Shown one piece after another: positions 19,844-29,412 of a DNA stretch of 64,000 nt (its first letter is position 1; each line of letters opens with the position of its first letter). The notes below the pieces were generated by a model. It was given only the letters and a program-made list of their open reading frames with translations, had not been told where the DNA came from and made no database searches. Made by a program: the position numbers and the translations under genes. Origin of the DNA: Klebsiella grimontii (GTDB taxonomy: Bacteria > Pseudomonadota > Gammaproteobacteria > Enterobacterales > Enterobacteriaceae); assembly GCF_900200035.1 (NCBI RefSeq), contig NZ_FZTC01000022.1, forward strand, positions 186,001-250,000, written 5' to 3'.

Positions 19844-21049
19844 TCAGTGGCTATAAGGACGTTTCAGGTTGCAGTCGCGGTTCAGCTCGACGCCGAAGCC
19901 CGGTTTATCCAGCACGCTTTTATGAATGCGCCCGTTTACCGGCACCGGCTCGTCAACCAGAATCGGGTCAAACTGCGGACGCATCGTTGAGCAATCCGGG
20001 CTGGTCATCAGGAACTCGCTGAACGGCGTATTGGTAAAGGTAATGACCGCGTGGTGCGAATAGACCGACGAGCCGTGCGGCACCACCAGCTGGCCGCGCG
20101 ATTTGGCGATCGCCGCAATCTCCACCAGCGTGGTCAGGCCGCCGCACCAGCCCACATCAGGCTGCATAATATCGATGCCGGTTTCCGACAGCGTGCGGAA
20201 AGATTGCAGCGTGCCGTGGTGCTCGCCGCTGGTGACCATCATTCCGGCTGGCGCATTGCGTTTCAGCTCGCGGTAGCCTTCGTACTGCTGCGGCGGCAGG
20301 CACTCTTCGATCCACTTAAGGTTAGAGGGCGCGCAGGCGTGGGCCAGTTTAGTGGCGTAATTCACGTCCTGGCTCATCCAGCAGTCCAGCATCAGCCAGA
20401 AGTCCGGCCCGCATTTTTCGCGCATATCGGCCACCATCGCGGCATCTTTGCGGATCCCCGCGTCGCCATCGTGCGGCCCCCAGTGGGTCGGCATCTTGCC
20501 GCCAATAAAGCCCATCTCCTTCGCCAGATCCGGGCGCGCCCCGGTGGCGTAGAACTGAATTTCATCGCGCACCGCGCCGCCCAGCAGTTTATAAACCGGC
20601 AGCCCAACCACTTTGCCGAACAGATCCCACAGCGCCAGGTCGATACAGGAGATAGTATTCATCACCAGACCGCCGGATCCGGAGTAATACATGGTAGCGT
20701 TGAGCATCTGGTCATGGATCAGTTTGATATCGCTGACGCACTTACCTTCAATAAAGCGGTTCAGATGTTTTTCCACGATAAAGCAACCCATCTCGCCCGC
20801 GGTCGACACCGCAAAGCCGGTCTGCCCGTTTTCGGCTTCCACTTCAACGATCAGCGTACCGAGAACGTTGATGCCAAACGACTGGCGAGACTGTTCATAC
20901 TGTTTATATTTGCTCATCGGCGTGGCGATATGATCGTCAATCCAGTGATTTGCCCCCTGGTCATGATAATCGCCGCCGCCAGCGCCTTTCTCTGCGGTAG
21001 CGCCGCCGATAAACCAGGCGCGGACGTGTTTAATTTTCGGTAGGGTCAT
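19844..21049 (-). CDS. rhmD: L-rhamnonate dehydratase
   Basis: 401 aa (E. coli YfaW/RhmD 401). Enolase-superfamily dehydratase converting L-rhamnonate to 2-keto-3-deoxy-L-rhamnonate. Metal-ligand motifs include [21 protein letters not shown] and [10 protein letters not shown], with a catalytic His in [13 protein letters not shown]. The open frame runs 39 codons further upstream over the end of rhmR. The ATG at 21049 has AAGGAGAAGATC before it and begins MTLPKIK, so I use that start. Confidence 0.96.
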   Translation of the reverse strand: MTLPKIKHVRAWFIGGATAEKGAGGGDYHDQGANHWIDDHIATPMSKYKQYEQSRQSFGINVLGTLIVEVEAENGQTGFAVSTAGEMGCFIVEKHLNRFIEGKCVSDIKLIHDQMLNATMYYSGSGGLVMNTISCIDLALWDLFGKVVGLPVYKLLGGAVRDEIQFYATGARPDLAKEMGFIGGKMPTHWGPHDGDAGIRKDAAMVADMREKCGPDFWLMLDCWMSQDVNYATKLAHACAPSNLKWIEECLPPQQYEGYRELKRNAPAGMMVTSGEHHGTLQSFRTLSETGIDIMQPDVGWCGGLTTLVEIAAIAKSRGQLVVPHGSSVYSHHAVITFTNTPFSEFLMTSPDCSTMRPQFDPILVDEPVPVNGRIHKSVLDKPGFGVELNRDCNLKRPYSH

Positions 21050-21062
21050 GATCTTCTCCTTA

Positions 21063-21845
21063 TTATGAGGCTTGTTGTTCGAAGGGGCTCTTCCACCCCA
21101 GCAGACGGGAAATATCTTTGGCGCAGGCAATCGCCCTACCGGCGAGGTAATCGCGATTGTCTTCATTGATTTGCAGACGGGTACCCACCACGGAAATGGC
21201 GGCGGTCAGCTCGTTATTGGCGTTAAACACCGGGGCGGCCACGCAGCGAACGTCGGGATAGTCTTCGCCGTTATCGAAGCTCCAGCCGCGGGCGCGAATA
21301 CGCCCCAGCTCATCGAGAAGCTGCTGGGCGCTGGTGATAGTGGTTGGCGTCGCCCGTTCCCACCGCAGCTCGCTGATAATCGACTCCTGAACCCGCTCGG
21401 GCTGCCAGGCCAGCAGGCATTTACCGATACCGGAGCGATACAGCGACAGGCTCTTCCCCTCATGCGAGCGCACGCTGATGGTGGCCGGGGACTCAATCTT
21501 CAGAATGTAGTAGGCGTTGCCGCTGTCGATAATGCCCAGGTGGCAGAGCAGCCCACACTGATCCATCAGCTGCGTCAGGCGCGGACGCGCCAGCTCGCGC
21601 AGGTCCATTTTGCTCAGCGCCTGCCCGGCCAGCTCAACCAGCTTGGTCCACAGGCAGTAGTTATCCTGATTATCCATGCTGAGGAAGCGCTGTTTTTTCA
21701 GCTCTCCCAGCAGCAGATAGGCGGTACTTTTCGGAATACCCAGTTCGTCAATAATGGTCGCCGCGCTGCAGGGACCGATGCGGGCGATCAAATTGAGAAT
21801 ATCAATGGCGCGGGTCAGCGCCGGGACTTTGCTTGATTCCAACAT
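21063..21845 (-). CDS. rhmR: IclR-family regulator of the rhamnonate genes
   Basis: 260 aa (E. coli YfaX is 260). It has an N-terminal winged helix-turn-helix ([35 protein letters not shown], residues ~12-46) and a C-terminal IclR effector domain. A TTG four codons upstream could also start translation, but ATG at 21845 has GGAG suitably placed and gives the family length. First gene of rhmRDTA. Direct repeats overlapping its start codon are likely its own operator. The regulatory role is inferred from family and position. Confidence 0.92.
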   Translation of the reverse strand: MLESSKVPALTRAIDILNLIARIGPCSAATIIDELGIPKSTAYLLLGELKKQRFLSMDNQDNYCLWTKLVELAGQALSKMDLRELARPRLTQLMDQCGLLCHLGIIDSGNAYYILKIESPATISVRSHEGKSLSLYRSGIGKCLLAWQPERVQESIISELRWERATPTTITSAQQLLDELGRIRARGWSFDNGEDYPDVRCVAAPVFNANNELTAAISVVGTRLQINEDNRDYLAGRAIACAKDISRLLGWKSPFEQQAS

Positions 21846-21934
21846 ACTGGACTCCAATCCTGAATACTGGAATCAGTGTTGCGGTTGTCAGGCGGATAAA
21901 TTGTGAGCGGCTTCAAATGACGACGCTATTCCAG
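21844..21934. promoter_or_regulatory. Candidate RhmR operator repeats
   Basis: ATACTGGA occurs twice exactly 20 bp apart (21844-21851 and 21864-21871), and a reversed copy TATTCCAG sits at 21927-21934. The first includes TGGACTCCA, an imperfect palindrome overlapping the rhmR ribosome-binding site. Position suggests autorepression of the rhmRDTA operon. No binding evidence is available. Confidence 0.4.
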
Positions 21935-22015
21935 CAGGGTGGACGTTCGGAAGGATAAAAATGCGAGGTAGTACACAGAATATTTAAAAGCAAGTACAGC
22001 TGGCTGGACTCATCG

Positions 22016-22041
22016 CGCGTCGGGAAAGACTCCCGACGCGG
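22016..22041. terminator. Hairpin downstream of yfaY
   Basis: CGCGTCGGGA and TCCCGACGCG form a 10-bp perfect stem with a 5-base loop, located just past the yfaY stop at 22050. No strong T-tract follows on the minus strand, so it may be a Rho-assisted or processing hairpin. Confidence 0.5.
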
Positions 22042-22049
22042 AGGTTTGT

Positions 22050-23246
22050 TTACACCGTGAGAGATTCGACGACGTTAATCCAGCCGTGTTCGCCGGCCAC
22101 CGGCTGGCCGTTCAGCCAGCGGCGCAGCATGTTCAGTGCCATCATCGCGCACACCTCCTGACGCACCTGCACGCTGTGGCGGCTGGTGGTGAATTTCACC
22201 CGCAGCGCGTGGGTGCCGTCCGGCGTAGAAAGCGCAAAATTCAGGTGATCGCTCTCCTGGCCGCTGACCGCCAGCGCCAGGCCGGCAAAATGTTTCTCGC
22301 GCCGCTCAGCCGCCCAGCGCGCGGACTGCGCCAGAGTCTCTTCCTGCGACGGAATGACTTCACTGGCCAACAGCGGCGCATTGACGCGTGAAAGCTGTAG
22401 CGCCAGCAGGCCGCCGGTAAACTGCTCGCTCAGCGTCAGGCTTAGCTGACGCTCCTGCAGACGACGGGCGATCTGCGCGGGCAGGCCTTCTGTGCCTTCG
22501 AAAATCATGCTCTCTCCGGCCACTTTCCGCACTTCCGGCCATAGCGCCAGCATCGCCTCGCGCTGTTCAGCGGGCCCGGTCAGCTTCAGTTCGATAATCG
22601 GCATCGAGGAGCGATAGCCCATCACCACTCCCGGCGGCAGCTGCAGATGATCGAGGCTCTGCGCCAGTTCGCTTTCGGAACGGCCGAAGGTGGTCAGACG
22701 CAGGCACAGCGGCGCAGCAGGCAGCGGGAAACGCTCGCGCAGGCGCGGTAAGATTTCCTGCTCGACCATCACCTTAAATTCGGAAGGCACGCCGGGGGTA
22801 AAAAACATCAGGCAGCGGTTTAGCTGCACGGCAAAACCGCAGGCGGTTCCAACCGGGTTATCGATCATCTCGGCGCTTTGCGGAATTTCCGCCTGTTTAC
22901 GATTGCTGGCGGCCATGGGCCTGCCGCGCTCGGCAAAGAAACGGGTCATGGTTTCCAGCCACGCTTCGTGCAGAATCAACCCTTCGCCTTTGGCCGTCGC
23001 GGCGGCCAGCGCGCTCAGGTCGTCGCTGGTCGGCCCCAGACCGCCGTTGACGATCAGCACATCGGCATGCTCGCTGCGCTCGCGTAAAATCGCCACCAGG
23101 GAGTCGAGATCGTCACCAACGGTATGGCGACGCTTTAAGGGTAATCCTTGATTAAAAAAGAAATCCGCCAGCCACGCGGCATTGGTATCGATGATTTGTC
23201 CATGCAGTACTTCATCGCCGGTGGACAGCATTTCCACGTTTAACAT
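22050..23246 (-). CDS. yfaY: CinA-like protein YfaY
   Basis: 398 aa (E. coli YfaY 400). N-terminal molybdopterin-binding-like domain typical of CinA (MLSTGDEVLHGQIIDTNAAWLA, VNGGLGPTSDD, FFTPGVPSEF). The C-terminal half aligns with the CinA/PncC amidohydrolase domain region (LSLTLSEQFTGGLLALQLS). PncC-type enzymes hydrolyse NMN to nicotinate mononucleotide, but the E. coli YfaY protein is not established as active, so I leave the function as predicted. Confidence 0.88.
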   Translation of the reverse strand: MLNVEMLSTGDEVLHGQIIDTNAAWLADFFFNQGLPLKRRHTVGDDLDSLVAILRERSEHADVLIVNGGLGPTSDDLSALAAATAKGEGLILHEAWLETMTRFFAERGRPMAASNRKQAEIPQSAEMIDNPVGTACGFAVQLNRCLMFFTPGVPSEFKVMVEQEILPRLRERFPLPAAPLCLRLTTFGRSESELAQSLDHLQLPPGVVMGYRSSMPIIELKLTGPAEQREAMLALWPEVRKVAGESMIFEGTEGLPAQIARRLQERQLSLTLSEQFTGGLLALQLSRVNAPLLASEVIPSQEETLAQSARWAAERREKHFAGLALAVSGQESDHLNFALSTPDGTHALRVKFTTSRHSVQVRQEVCAMMALNMLRRWLNGQPVAGEHGWINVVESLTV

Positions 23247-23297
23247 TGTGAACTCCAGCCTGATAAGTAGAAATACTATATCGCAAAGCGGCTGGCG

Positions 23298-23317
23298 AAA
23301 AAGCCTGAAAATCAGGC
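23298..23317 (-). terminator. Intrinsic terminator of yfaZ
   Basis: On the minus strand GCCTGA-TTT-TCAGGC is followed directly by TTTTTCGCC. A second GC-rich stem (GGCGCGG/CCGCGCC, 23315-23335) lies immediately before it, next to the yfaZ stop. Confidence 0.7.
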
Positions 23318-23342
23318 GCGGCGGAATACCGCGCCGCAGAGA

Positions 23343-23885
23343 TTAGAAGCTGGCGTTGACGCCGACGTACGGACCGTCAGCGACCGCGTTATCGCGGTTG
23401 CCGTCTTTACCCGCCAGGTTGAGGTAGCGGTAGCCGGCTTCGATGCTCAGAGGACGCATAATGGTAAAGCGCGCGCCGGCATTGGCTTCCTGATAGCTGT
23501 CGATGCCGCTGGAGAGTGAATCCGGAGAGTAATAGTATTCGCCGAACAGACGGAAGCTGTCGCCGATTTTCCACTGCAGACCGCCGCCGACCGCCGCCGC
23601 GTAGCCCTCATCGCCGTTGTTCGGATTGGTGTAAACGCCTTTGCCGCCCACGGTGGCCAGGAATGGCCCAAGGGGGATGTTCAGGCCCAATCCCAGACCC
23701 GCCGCATCGCCGTCGTCATCATTGTGCAGCCAGTTGCCGGTTACCGCCAGGCCGGTCGATTCGGTGCCGAATCCGACGCCGAGATTGGTGTAGTGCTCAC
23801 CGGCCTGCCCGCTGACGCTGATCGCATTTGCCGCCGTCGAGACGAACATCATGCCGGCGAGGGCCATAAATATGCTTTTTTTCAT
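23343..23885 (-). CDS. yfaZ: Predicted outer-membrane protein YfaZ
   Basis: 180 aa (E. coli YfaZ 180). N-terminal signal peptide MKKSIFMALAGMMFVSTAANA, then alternating amphipathic strands rich in Gly/Tyr ending in aromatic Phe (VGVNASF), as in small beta-barrel outer-membrane proteins. YfaZ precursor family. Molecular function unknown. In E. coli it is followed by nudI, but here a catalase and an Rpn-family gene intervene. Confidence 0.9.
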   Translation of the reverse strand: MKKSIFMALAGMMFVSTAANAISVSGQAGEHYTNLGVGFGTESTGLAVTGNWLHNDDDGDAAGLGLGLNIPLGPFLATVGGKGVYTNPNNGDEGYAAAVGGGLQWKIGDSFRLFGEYYYSPDSLSSGIDSYQEANAGARFTIMRPLSIEAGYRYLNLAGKDGNRDNAVADGPYVGVNASF

Positions 23886-24154
23886 TTTTATCTATCCAGA
23901 AAATAATAATAAGAAAATCCCAAAAAACCGCGAAATTGTACTGCCGAATGCTAAGGAATCAATGAACTAAAACGACGTTTGCCATTGTGATTGTAACCAG
24001 TTGCTACCGGAATTTTGCCAACGACTCCGGGTATCAATTCGATAGCCAGAGCCAGATTGTCCGTGCTGGCTATTTATTCTACAAAGTGTGCTCAGCTTAT
24101 TTTTTTCCTTCAGGGAGATGAATAAGTTACATAAAACTTTGTCAGGAGATAAAG

Positions 24155-25603
24155 ATGAGCAAGAAAGGACTAACCACCGGTGCCGGCGCGCCGGTTGTCG
24201 ATAATAATAATGTCGTGACTGCAGGTCCTCGCGGCCCGATGCTGCTGCAAGATGTCTGGTTTCTGGAAAAACTGGCCCACTTTGACCGTGAGGTTATCCC
24301 GGAACGCCGAATGCACGCTAAAGGCTCCGGGGCATACGGCAAACTGACCGTTACCCACGATATCACCCGCTATACCCGAGCAAAGCTTTTTTCCGAAGTC
24401 GGTAAAACCACCGACCTGTTCCTGCGTTTCTCAACCGTCGCCGGAGAACGCGGCGCCGCTGACGCCGAGCGCGATATTCGCGGCTTTTCTATCAAGTTCT
24501 ATACCGAAGAGGGCAACTGGGATCTGGTGGGCAACAATACGCCGATTTTCTACCTTCGCGACCCGCTGAAATTTCCCGACCTTAACCACGTTGTCAAACG
24601 CGACCCGCGCACCAACCTGCGTAATCCAACCTGGAAATGGGATTTTTTCTCCCTGCTTCCCGAAACGCTGCATCAGTTAACCATCGACTTTAGCGACCGC
24701 GGCATCCCGCGCTCATATCGCCATATGCACGGTTTCGGCAGCCACGCGTTCAGCTTTATTAACGCTGAAAATGAACGTTTTTGGGTGAAATTCCACTTCA
24801 AATCCCAGCAGGGGATCGCCAACCTGATGGATGATGAAGCGAAACGCCTGGTAGCAGAAGATCGCGAGAGTTCGCAGCGCGATCTCTATGAGTCGATTGA
24901 AAGAGGCGATTTCCCGCGCTGGACCTTCTACGTGCAGATAATGCCGGAAGCGGAAGCCAGCCGGGTCCCTTACAACCCCTTCGATCTGACCAAAATCTGG
25001 CCGCACGGCGATTATCCGCTGATTGAAGTCGGGGTACTGGAGCTTAACCGCAACCCGGATAACTACTTCGCTGAGGTTGAGCAGGTCGCGATGAATCCGG
25101 CGAACGTGGTACCTGGCGTGGGCTTCTCTCCGGACCGGATGCTGCAGGGACGGCTGTTTTCCTACGGCGATACCCAGCGCTATCGTCTGGGCGTTAACCA
25201 TCATCAAATTCCGGTCAATGCTCCGCGCTGCCCGTTCCATAACTATCACCGCGACGGCGCGATGCGCGTTGACGGCAATAGCGGCAACGGCGTCACCTAT
25301 GAGCCCAACAGCTTTGGCGTGTTTCAGGAACAACCGGACTTTAGCGAGCCGCCTTTAAGCCTTGAAGGCGCGGCGGCGCACTGGGATCACCGGGAAGATA
25401 GCGACTACTTTAGCCAGCCGCGCAGACTGTTTGAGCTATTAGGCGAAGATGAGCATCAGCGTATGTTCCAGCGTATCGCCAATGATATGCGGGATATTCC
25501 TGAGTTTATTCAGCAGCGACAAATTGGCCTGTTCAGCGAAATCCACCCCGACTACGGCGCGGGTGTTGCAGCGGCGTTACAGGCCTTAAAGCACGGGGAA
25601 TAA
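24155..25603 (+). CDS. katA: Monofunctional heme catalase, small-subunit clade
   Basis: 482 aa, the length of clade 3 small-subunit catalases. It dismutates hydrogen peroxide to water and oxygen. Visible: distal His54 in [12 protein letters not shown], distal Asn in VGNNTPIF (about 127), the heme-proximal Tyr in [12 protein letters not shown] (about 337) and NADPH-region residues. Good ribosome-binding site CAGGAG eight bases before ATG. It is not part of the E. coli K-12 backbone at this position. Together with the following rpn gene it forms an insertion between yfaZ and nudI. The 269-bp upstream gap holds its promoter. I saw no clear OxyR or Fur site. Confidence 0.92.
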   Translation: MSKKGLTTGAGAPVVDNNNVVTAGPRGPMLLQDVWFLEKLAHFDREVIPERRMHAKGSGAYGKLTVTHDITRYTRAKLFSEVGKTTDLFLRFSTVAGERGAADAERDIRGFSIKFYTEEGNWDLVGNNTPIFYLRDPLKFPDLNHVVKRDPRTNLRNPTWKWDFFSLLPETLHQLTIDFSDRGIPRSYRHMHGFGSHAFSFINAENERFWVKFHFKSQQGIANLMDDEAKRLVAEDRESSQRDLYESIERGDFPRWTFYVQIMPEAEASRVPYNPFDLTKIWPHGDYPLIEVGVLELNRNPDNYFAEVEQVAMNPANVVPGVGFSPDRMLQGRLFSYGDTQRYRLGVNHHQIPVNAPRCPFHNYHRDGAMRVDGNSGNGVTYEPNSFGVFQEQPDFSEPPLSLEGAAAHWDHREDSDYFSQPRRLFELLGEDEHQRMFQRIANDMRDIPEFIQQRQIGLFSEIHPDYGAGVAAALQALKHGE

Positions 25604-25609
25604 GTACTG

Positions 25610-25645
25610 ATGGCAGCCCTTAAGGCTGCCATTTTGCGCTTTTTA
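25610..25645 (+). terminator. Intrinsic terminator of katA
   Basis: ATGGCAGCC-CTTAA-GGCTGCCAT hairpin (9-bp stem) directly after the katA stop, followed by TTTGCGCTTTTT. It also sits in the gap to the convergent rpn pseudogene. Confidence 0.8.
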
Positions 25646-25652
25646 AACGATT

Positions 25653-26644
25653 TTAGTGCCGGAGCTTAGCGAGCTGCTGCTGCGATAAACCGGTCAGCTT
25701 TGCGACCTGAGAAGGCTCAAGCCCCTCATCCAGCATCGCCAGGGCAATGCGTTGCGTCGCCTCCTGCAGACCTTGATGTCGGCCTTCATTTCGGCCTTCA
25801 TTGCGACCTTCACGTCGGCCCTTTTGTAAGCCCTTTTCTATCCCCGCCTTCATTCCCTGAAGGATCCCCTCTTTACGGCCACGCTCTTCCAGAAAATGAG
25901 CAATATTCATCAGCGTCTCCTTATGCGGCTTGAGCGGCGTCTTTTGCGCGAGCTTGCGTAAAAAGGCCACCGGATCGGCGGCGTTACCCGCCTGAAGCAT
26001 ATAATTCAGCAACGTTTTAAACTGCCGACGCGTAGTGTATCCCAAGGATAATATTCTGACCAGTTGCTCAGAGATGTCCATCAGGTCCCGCTGGCGGATA
26101 TGTTTTTGCAGTAGCTCAAGCATAGCGACCCGGCGGTGCTGTACAAGCCGATCGTCAGGGATCTCAGTGACGTCTATTAGAGGAAAACTCCGGCTATACA
26201 GCCGCTCGGCCATCTCTGGCTGTGGAAAGCCATCCAGCCAGCGCGTTGAATACGGGTAGGGGCTGGTCCTGCCGTGATAAAGAGCAGAGGAATCACCAGC
26301 GGCAGCTGATGATGCCCTTTATCAAGATGACGCTGCATCGCCGCGATGGCGTATCGCATCAGGCGAAACGCCATATGCCTGTCGGGAGAGCTTTGATGCT
26401 CAATGAGAATGTAGATATACCCCTCTCCGCCATGGGTTTTTAGCGAATAAAGGATATCCGAATGGCTGGCGCGTAAGTCCTCTTCAATAAAACTGCCGGA
26501 CTCCAGCTGCAGCGTCCGCAGATCGCACTGTTCCCGCAAATGCTTCGGCAAATGAATATGCAAAAAATCGCGCGCCGTTGCCCGTTGGGACAAAAGATGT
26601 TTAAAGACCGCATCGTGCGGCGAGTGGCTTGCTATCTGTTCCAT
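25653..26644 (-). pseudogene. Frameshifted Rpn-family (YhgA-like) nuclease
   Basis: Two overlapping frames (26177-26644 and 25653-26213) together make one Rpn/PD-(D/E)XK-family protein of about 330 aa. The N-terminal part carries the nuclease core ([32 protein letters not shown]). The C-terminal part carries LLQKHIRQRDLMDI and a Lys/Gly/Glu-rich tail with GRNEG repeats typical of the family. The break is at about 26279-26281. The coding strand reads CTCTTTATCACGG where CTCTTTTATCACGG would give LFYHGR and join both frames, i.e. one T missing from a T-run. Rpn proteins are recombination-promoting nucleases and phage-defence-like DNases. Could be a true pseudogene, a contingency tract, or a sequencing error. 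Confidence 0.85.
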
Positions 26645-26781
26645 GATGGCCCCTGACCAATTAACTTGCGCTCACCCTACCACCACTCGCATTCACCGCG
26701 CGTTTTCGCTTGCGGTTTGCCGAGGCGGCTCGCAAACTGGGCCATTACAATTTTTATCCGCATCATCATTAAGGAGAAATC

Positions 26782-27207
26782 ATGCGTCAAAGGACTATCG
26801 TCTGCCCGCTCATTCAACATGAAGGCCACTATCTGCTGTGTAAAATGGCCGACGATCGCGGCGTGTTTCCCGGCCAGTGGGCGCTCTCCGGCGGCGGCGT
26901 CGAGCCAGGCGAGCGCATTGAAGAGGCGCTGCGGCGAGAAATTCGTGAAGAGCTGGGCGAAAAACTGCAGCTGACCAACGTCACCCCGTGGACCTTTCGC
27001 GACGACGTCCGGGTTAAAACCTACGCCGATGGCCGCCGGGAAGAAATTTATATGATTTACCTGATCTTCGACTGCATCAGCGCCAATCGCGACGTGACGA
27101 TCAACGAAGAGTTTCAGGACTACGCCTGGGTGAAAGTCGAGGATCTTCCTCACTATGATTTGAACGTGGCGACCCGCCGGACCCTCACCCTGAAAGGCTT
27201 ACTCTGA
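26782..27207 (+). CDS. nudI: Nudix nucleoside triphosphatase NudI
   Basis: 141 aa (E. coli NudI 141). Pyrophosphohydrolase acting on pyrimidine (deoxy)nucleoside triphosphates. Complete Nudix box from [14 protein letters not shown] through REIREELGE (residues ~38-60). Preceded by AAGGAG seven bases before ATG. Its last 9 bases overlap the end of convergent tctE. Confidence 0.96.
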   Translation: MRQRTIVCPLIQHEGHYLLCKMADDRGVFPGQWALSGGGVEPGERIEEALRREIREELGEKLQLTNVTPWTFRDDVRVKTYADGRREEIYMIYLIFDCISANRDVTINEEFQDYAWVKVEDLPHYDLNVATRRTLTLKGLL

Positions 27208-28614
27208 ACGCGCGCGCAAAAAGCGCAGCCTGACCTTCAGCCCGCCCAGCGTTTCGCTCCGCAGCAGCTGCGGATGGCTGCGGTGCAGGCGCGCAATATC
27301 GCTAACCAGCGCCAGGCCAAGCCCGGCGCCGGGGTTATCCCCCACGTTTTCCAGACGATGAAACGGCATGAGCGCCTGCTGAATCTGCGCATCATCGATC
27401 CCCGGCCCGCTATCTTCGACGTCCAGCAGCACCGCCTCTCCGTCACGATGCAGGCTGACGGTGACGATCCCCCCCTGCGGCGTATAGCGAATCGCGTTAT
27501 CCAGCAGATTCGCGCACAGCTCGCTCAACAAAACGCCGTCTCCGGCGATGGTCACCGTCGAGGTTTCCCCCTCATAACCGAGATCGATAGCTTTGCTCCG
27601 CGCCTGCTGAAGACGGGAAAAGCAGCTATGGTGAACGATCTCCTGAAGGTCTACCGGCGGGAACGCCTGTTCCCCCTGCTCTTTCCGTTTGATGGTAGCC
27701 AGCTGCAGCAGGCGCTCGGTGAGCAGGATCGTGCTATTAAGCGTGCCGCTCATCGCCGCCAGGCTCTCGCGCCACAGTCGGGGATCGCCGCTCGCCAGCG
27801 CCACCGAAGCCTGAGTTTTCAACACCGCTAGCGGCGTTTTGAGCTGATGAGACGCGTCGGCGCTAAACCGCTCCTGGCGGGAAATCATCACCCGCAGCCG
27901 GTCGATATAGCGGTTAAAGGCGACGATCAGCAGCCGGGTTTCCGACCACGGCAGCAGCTCCGGCAGCGGCGTCAACAGGCCGGGTTCGCGCCGTACCATC
28001 AGCGCCGAAAGCTGGCGCATTGGCCGCAGCACGCGGCGCAGCAGCCAGCCGGCGAGCACCAGCGTCAGCAGCACTAATAGCCCCTGCGAGATCCATGATG
28101 AAAACAGCAGCTGTCCCGCCAGCCAGCGCCGCGACTGCAGCGTTTCGGCGATATAGATTTCCGCCATGCCGACAACGCCGCCTTCGTTAACCGGCTGCAG
28201 CAGCCGCGCCACGCGAATGGCCTGGCCGCGATATTCGGTATGATAAAACCACGCCAGCGCCGGATAGAGATCGGTACGAGAGGTTGATGGCGGCATTGGC
28301 GGCAGGTCGTCAAAACCGGAAATCACCCGCCTCTCGGGATCGAGAACTTTATAGTACAGGCGATCGTTCATATTCAGCTCAAAGCTATCAAGCACCACCC
28401 AGGGAACATTCACTTCCAGCCTGCCGTGGCGTACCACCAGACGCTCCGCCACCGTGCGGGCGGAGGAGAGCAGCGTACGATCGTAAGCCTGGGTCGCCGC
28501 CTGCAGGGCGCTGACGTAGCTATTGAACGCCGACAGCCCCCACAGCAAAACCAGCGGCAGGCCGAGAAACAGCAGCAGCTGGGCGAATAACGACTGCGGT
28601 TTACCCCACCTCAT
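27199..28614 (-). CDS. tctE: Sensor histidine kinase TctE
   Basis: 471 aa. Membrane sensor of the TctDE two-component system that induces tricarboxylate uptake. N-terminal membrane helix near residues 10-30, a periplasmic domain, and a second helix near 167-187. HAMP-like linker, then HisKA with [13 protein letters not shown] (phospho-His near 253) and an HATPase with [18 protein letters not shown] and GAGLGLAL. Its start overlaps the tctD stop by 14 bases. Function assigned from homology and the divergent tctCBA operon. Confidence 0.92.
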   Translation of the reverse strand: MRWGKPQSLFAQLLLFLGLPLVLLWGLSAFNSYVSALQAATQAYDRTLLSSARTVAERLVVRHGRLEVNVPWVVLDSFELNMNDRLYYKVLDPERRVISGFDDLPPMPPSTSRTDLYPALAWFYHTEYRGQAIRVARLLQPVNEGGVVGMAEIYIAETLQSRRWLAGQLLFSSWISQGLLVLLTLVLAGWLLRRVLRPMRQLSALMVRREPGLLTPLPELLPWSETRLLIVAFNRYIDRLRVMISRQERFSADASHQLKTPLAVLKTQASVALASGDPRLWRESLAAMSGTLNSTILLTERLLQLATIKRKEQGEQAFPPVDLQEIVHHSCFSRLQQARSKAIDLGYEGETSTVTIAGDGVLLSELCANLLDNAIRYTPQGGIVTVSLHRDGEAVLLDVEDSGPGIDDAQIQQALMPFHRLENVGDNPGAGLGLALVSDIARLHRSHPQLLRSETLGGLKVRLRFLRARSE

Positions 28615-29278
28615 GATGAGCGAGCTCCAGCACGTAGCCCAGGCCGCGCAGGGTCACGATACGCACGTTGCTCTCCTGAAGTTTCTTACGCAGACGATGA
28701 ATATACAGCTCAATGCTTTCCGGGCTGACGTCATCGCTGAGGCTGAAAACCTGTTCAAACAGCTGCTGGCGCGACACCGGCCGCGTACGGCGGAACATCA
28801 GCACCGTCAGCAGCGCCTGCTCGCGCGGCGTCAACGACAGCGTCTGCCCGCGCAGTAAAAAATAGCCTTCATCGCGATATTCCAGCGCGCCAATCTGTTG
28901 CACCTCATGCACCTGGCCTTCGCTACGCCGCAGCAGCGCGCGCAGCCTGGCATCCAGCTCTTCGAGCTCAAAAGGTTTTGGCAAATAGTCATCGGCGCCG
29001 ACGTTCAGCCCTTTAACCCGATCCGCCACCGCGCTGCGGGCGGTTAACAGCAGGACGGGAAGAGTCTGCCCGCGCTTTCGCAGGCGCTGCACCACCTCCA
29101 GACCGTCGAGTCCCGGCATGCCGATATCCAGCACCGCCAGCGCATATTTTTCGCTTTGCAGCAGATGATCGGCCGCCCGGCCATCAAATACGCAGTCCAC
29201 GGCAAACCCGCCCTGTACCAGCGCTTTCTCCAGCCAGTGAGCCAGCTCACGGTTATCTTCTGCCAGTAAGAGACGCAT
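28601..29278 (-). CDS. tctD: Response regulator TctD
   Basis: 225 aa OmpR/PhoB-family regulator. Receiver domain with LLAEDN (acidic pocket), phospho-Asp in VLDIGMPGLDG (about 51), Thr in LLLTAR and Lys in LPKPF. C-terminal winged helix with SPESIELYIHRLRKKL. Divergent from tctC with 134 bp between, containing a TGAAAGG direct repeat that is a candidate binding site. Confidence 0.93.
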   Translation of the reverse strand: MRLLLAEDNRELAHWLEKALVQGGFAVDCVFDGRAADHLLQSEKYALAVLDIGMPGLDGLEVVQRLRKRGQTLPVLLLTARSAVADRVKGLNVGADDYLPKPFELEELDARLRALLRRSEGQVHEVQQIGALEYRDEGYFLLRGQTLSLTPREQALLTVLMFRRTRPVSRQQLFEQVFSLSDDVSPESIELYIHRLRKKLQESNVRIVTLRGLGYVLELAHHEVG

Positions 29279-29306
29279 ATCACATCCTGAAAAGTTGCTG
29301 CCGCGT

Positions 29307-29340
29307 TGAAAGGGAAATGAAAGGTAATTGTTTTAACAAT
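29307..29340. promoter_or_regulatory. Candidate TctD site between tctD and tctC
   Basis: TGAAAGG occurs at 29307-29313 and 29318-29324, an 11-bp period as expected for tandem binding by OmpR-family dimers. It is followed by an ATTGTT-TT-AACAAT inverted repeat at 29327-29340. The position between the divergent genes suits activation of tctCBA, but the assignment is only from pattern. Confidence 0.4.
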
Positions 29341-29412
29341 CATGCAACCGAATAGCCACATGCCGGTTCACATAATCAAAAAAACGTACCCTGTAACTGA
29401 CTGAGGAAGCCT

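Noticed and set aside
20051-21043. Plus-strand frame of about 330 codons opposite rhmD
   Set aside because: Shadow frame. The opposite strand encodes a complete L-rhamnonate dehydratase.
25740-25830. Short tandem repeats considered as a CRISPR or VNTR locus
   Set aside because: Units are only about 12 bp, lie within the rpn coding frame and encode the family-typical Gly/Arg/Glu tail. There are no spacers.
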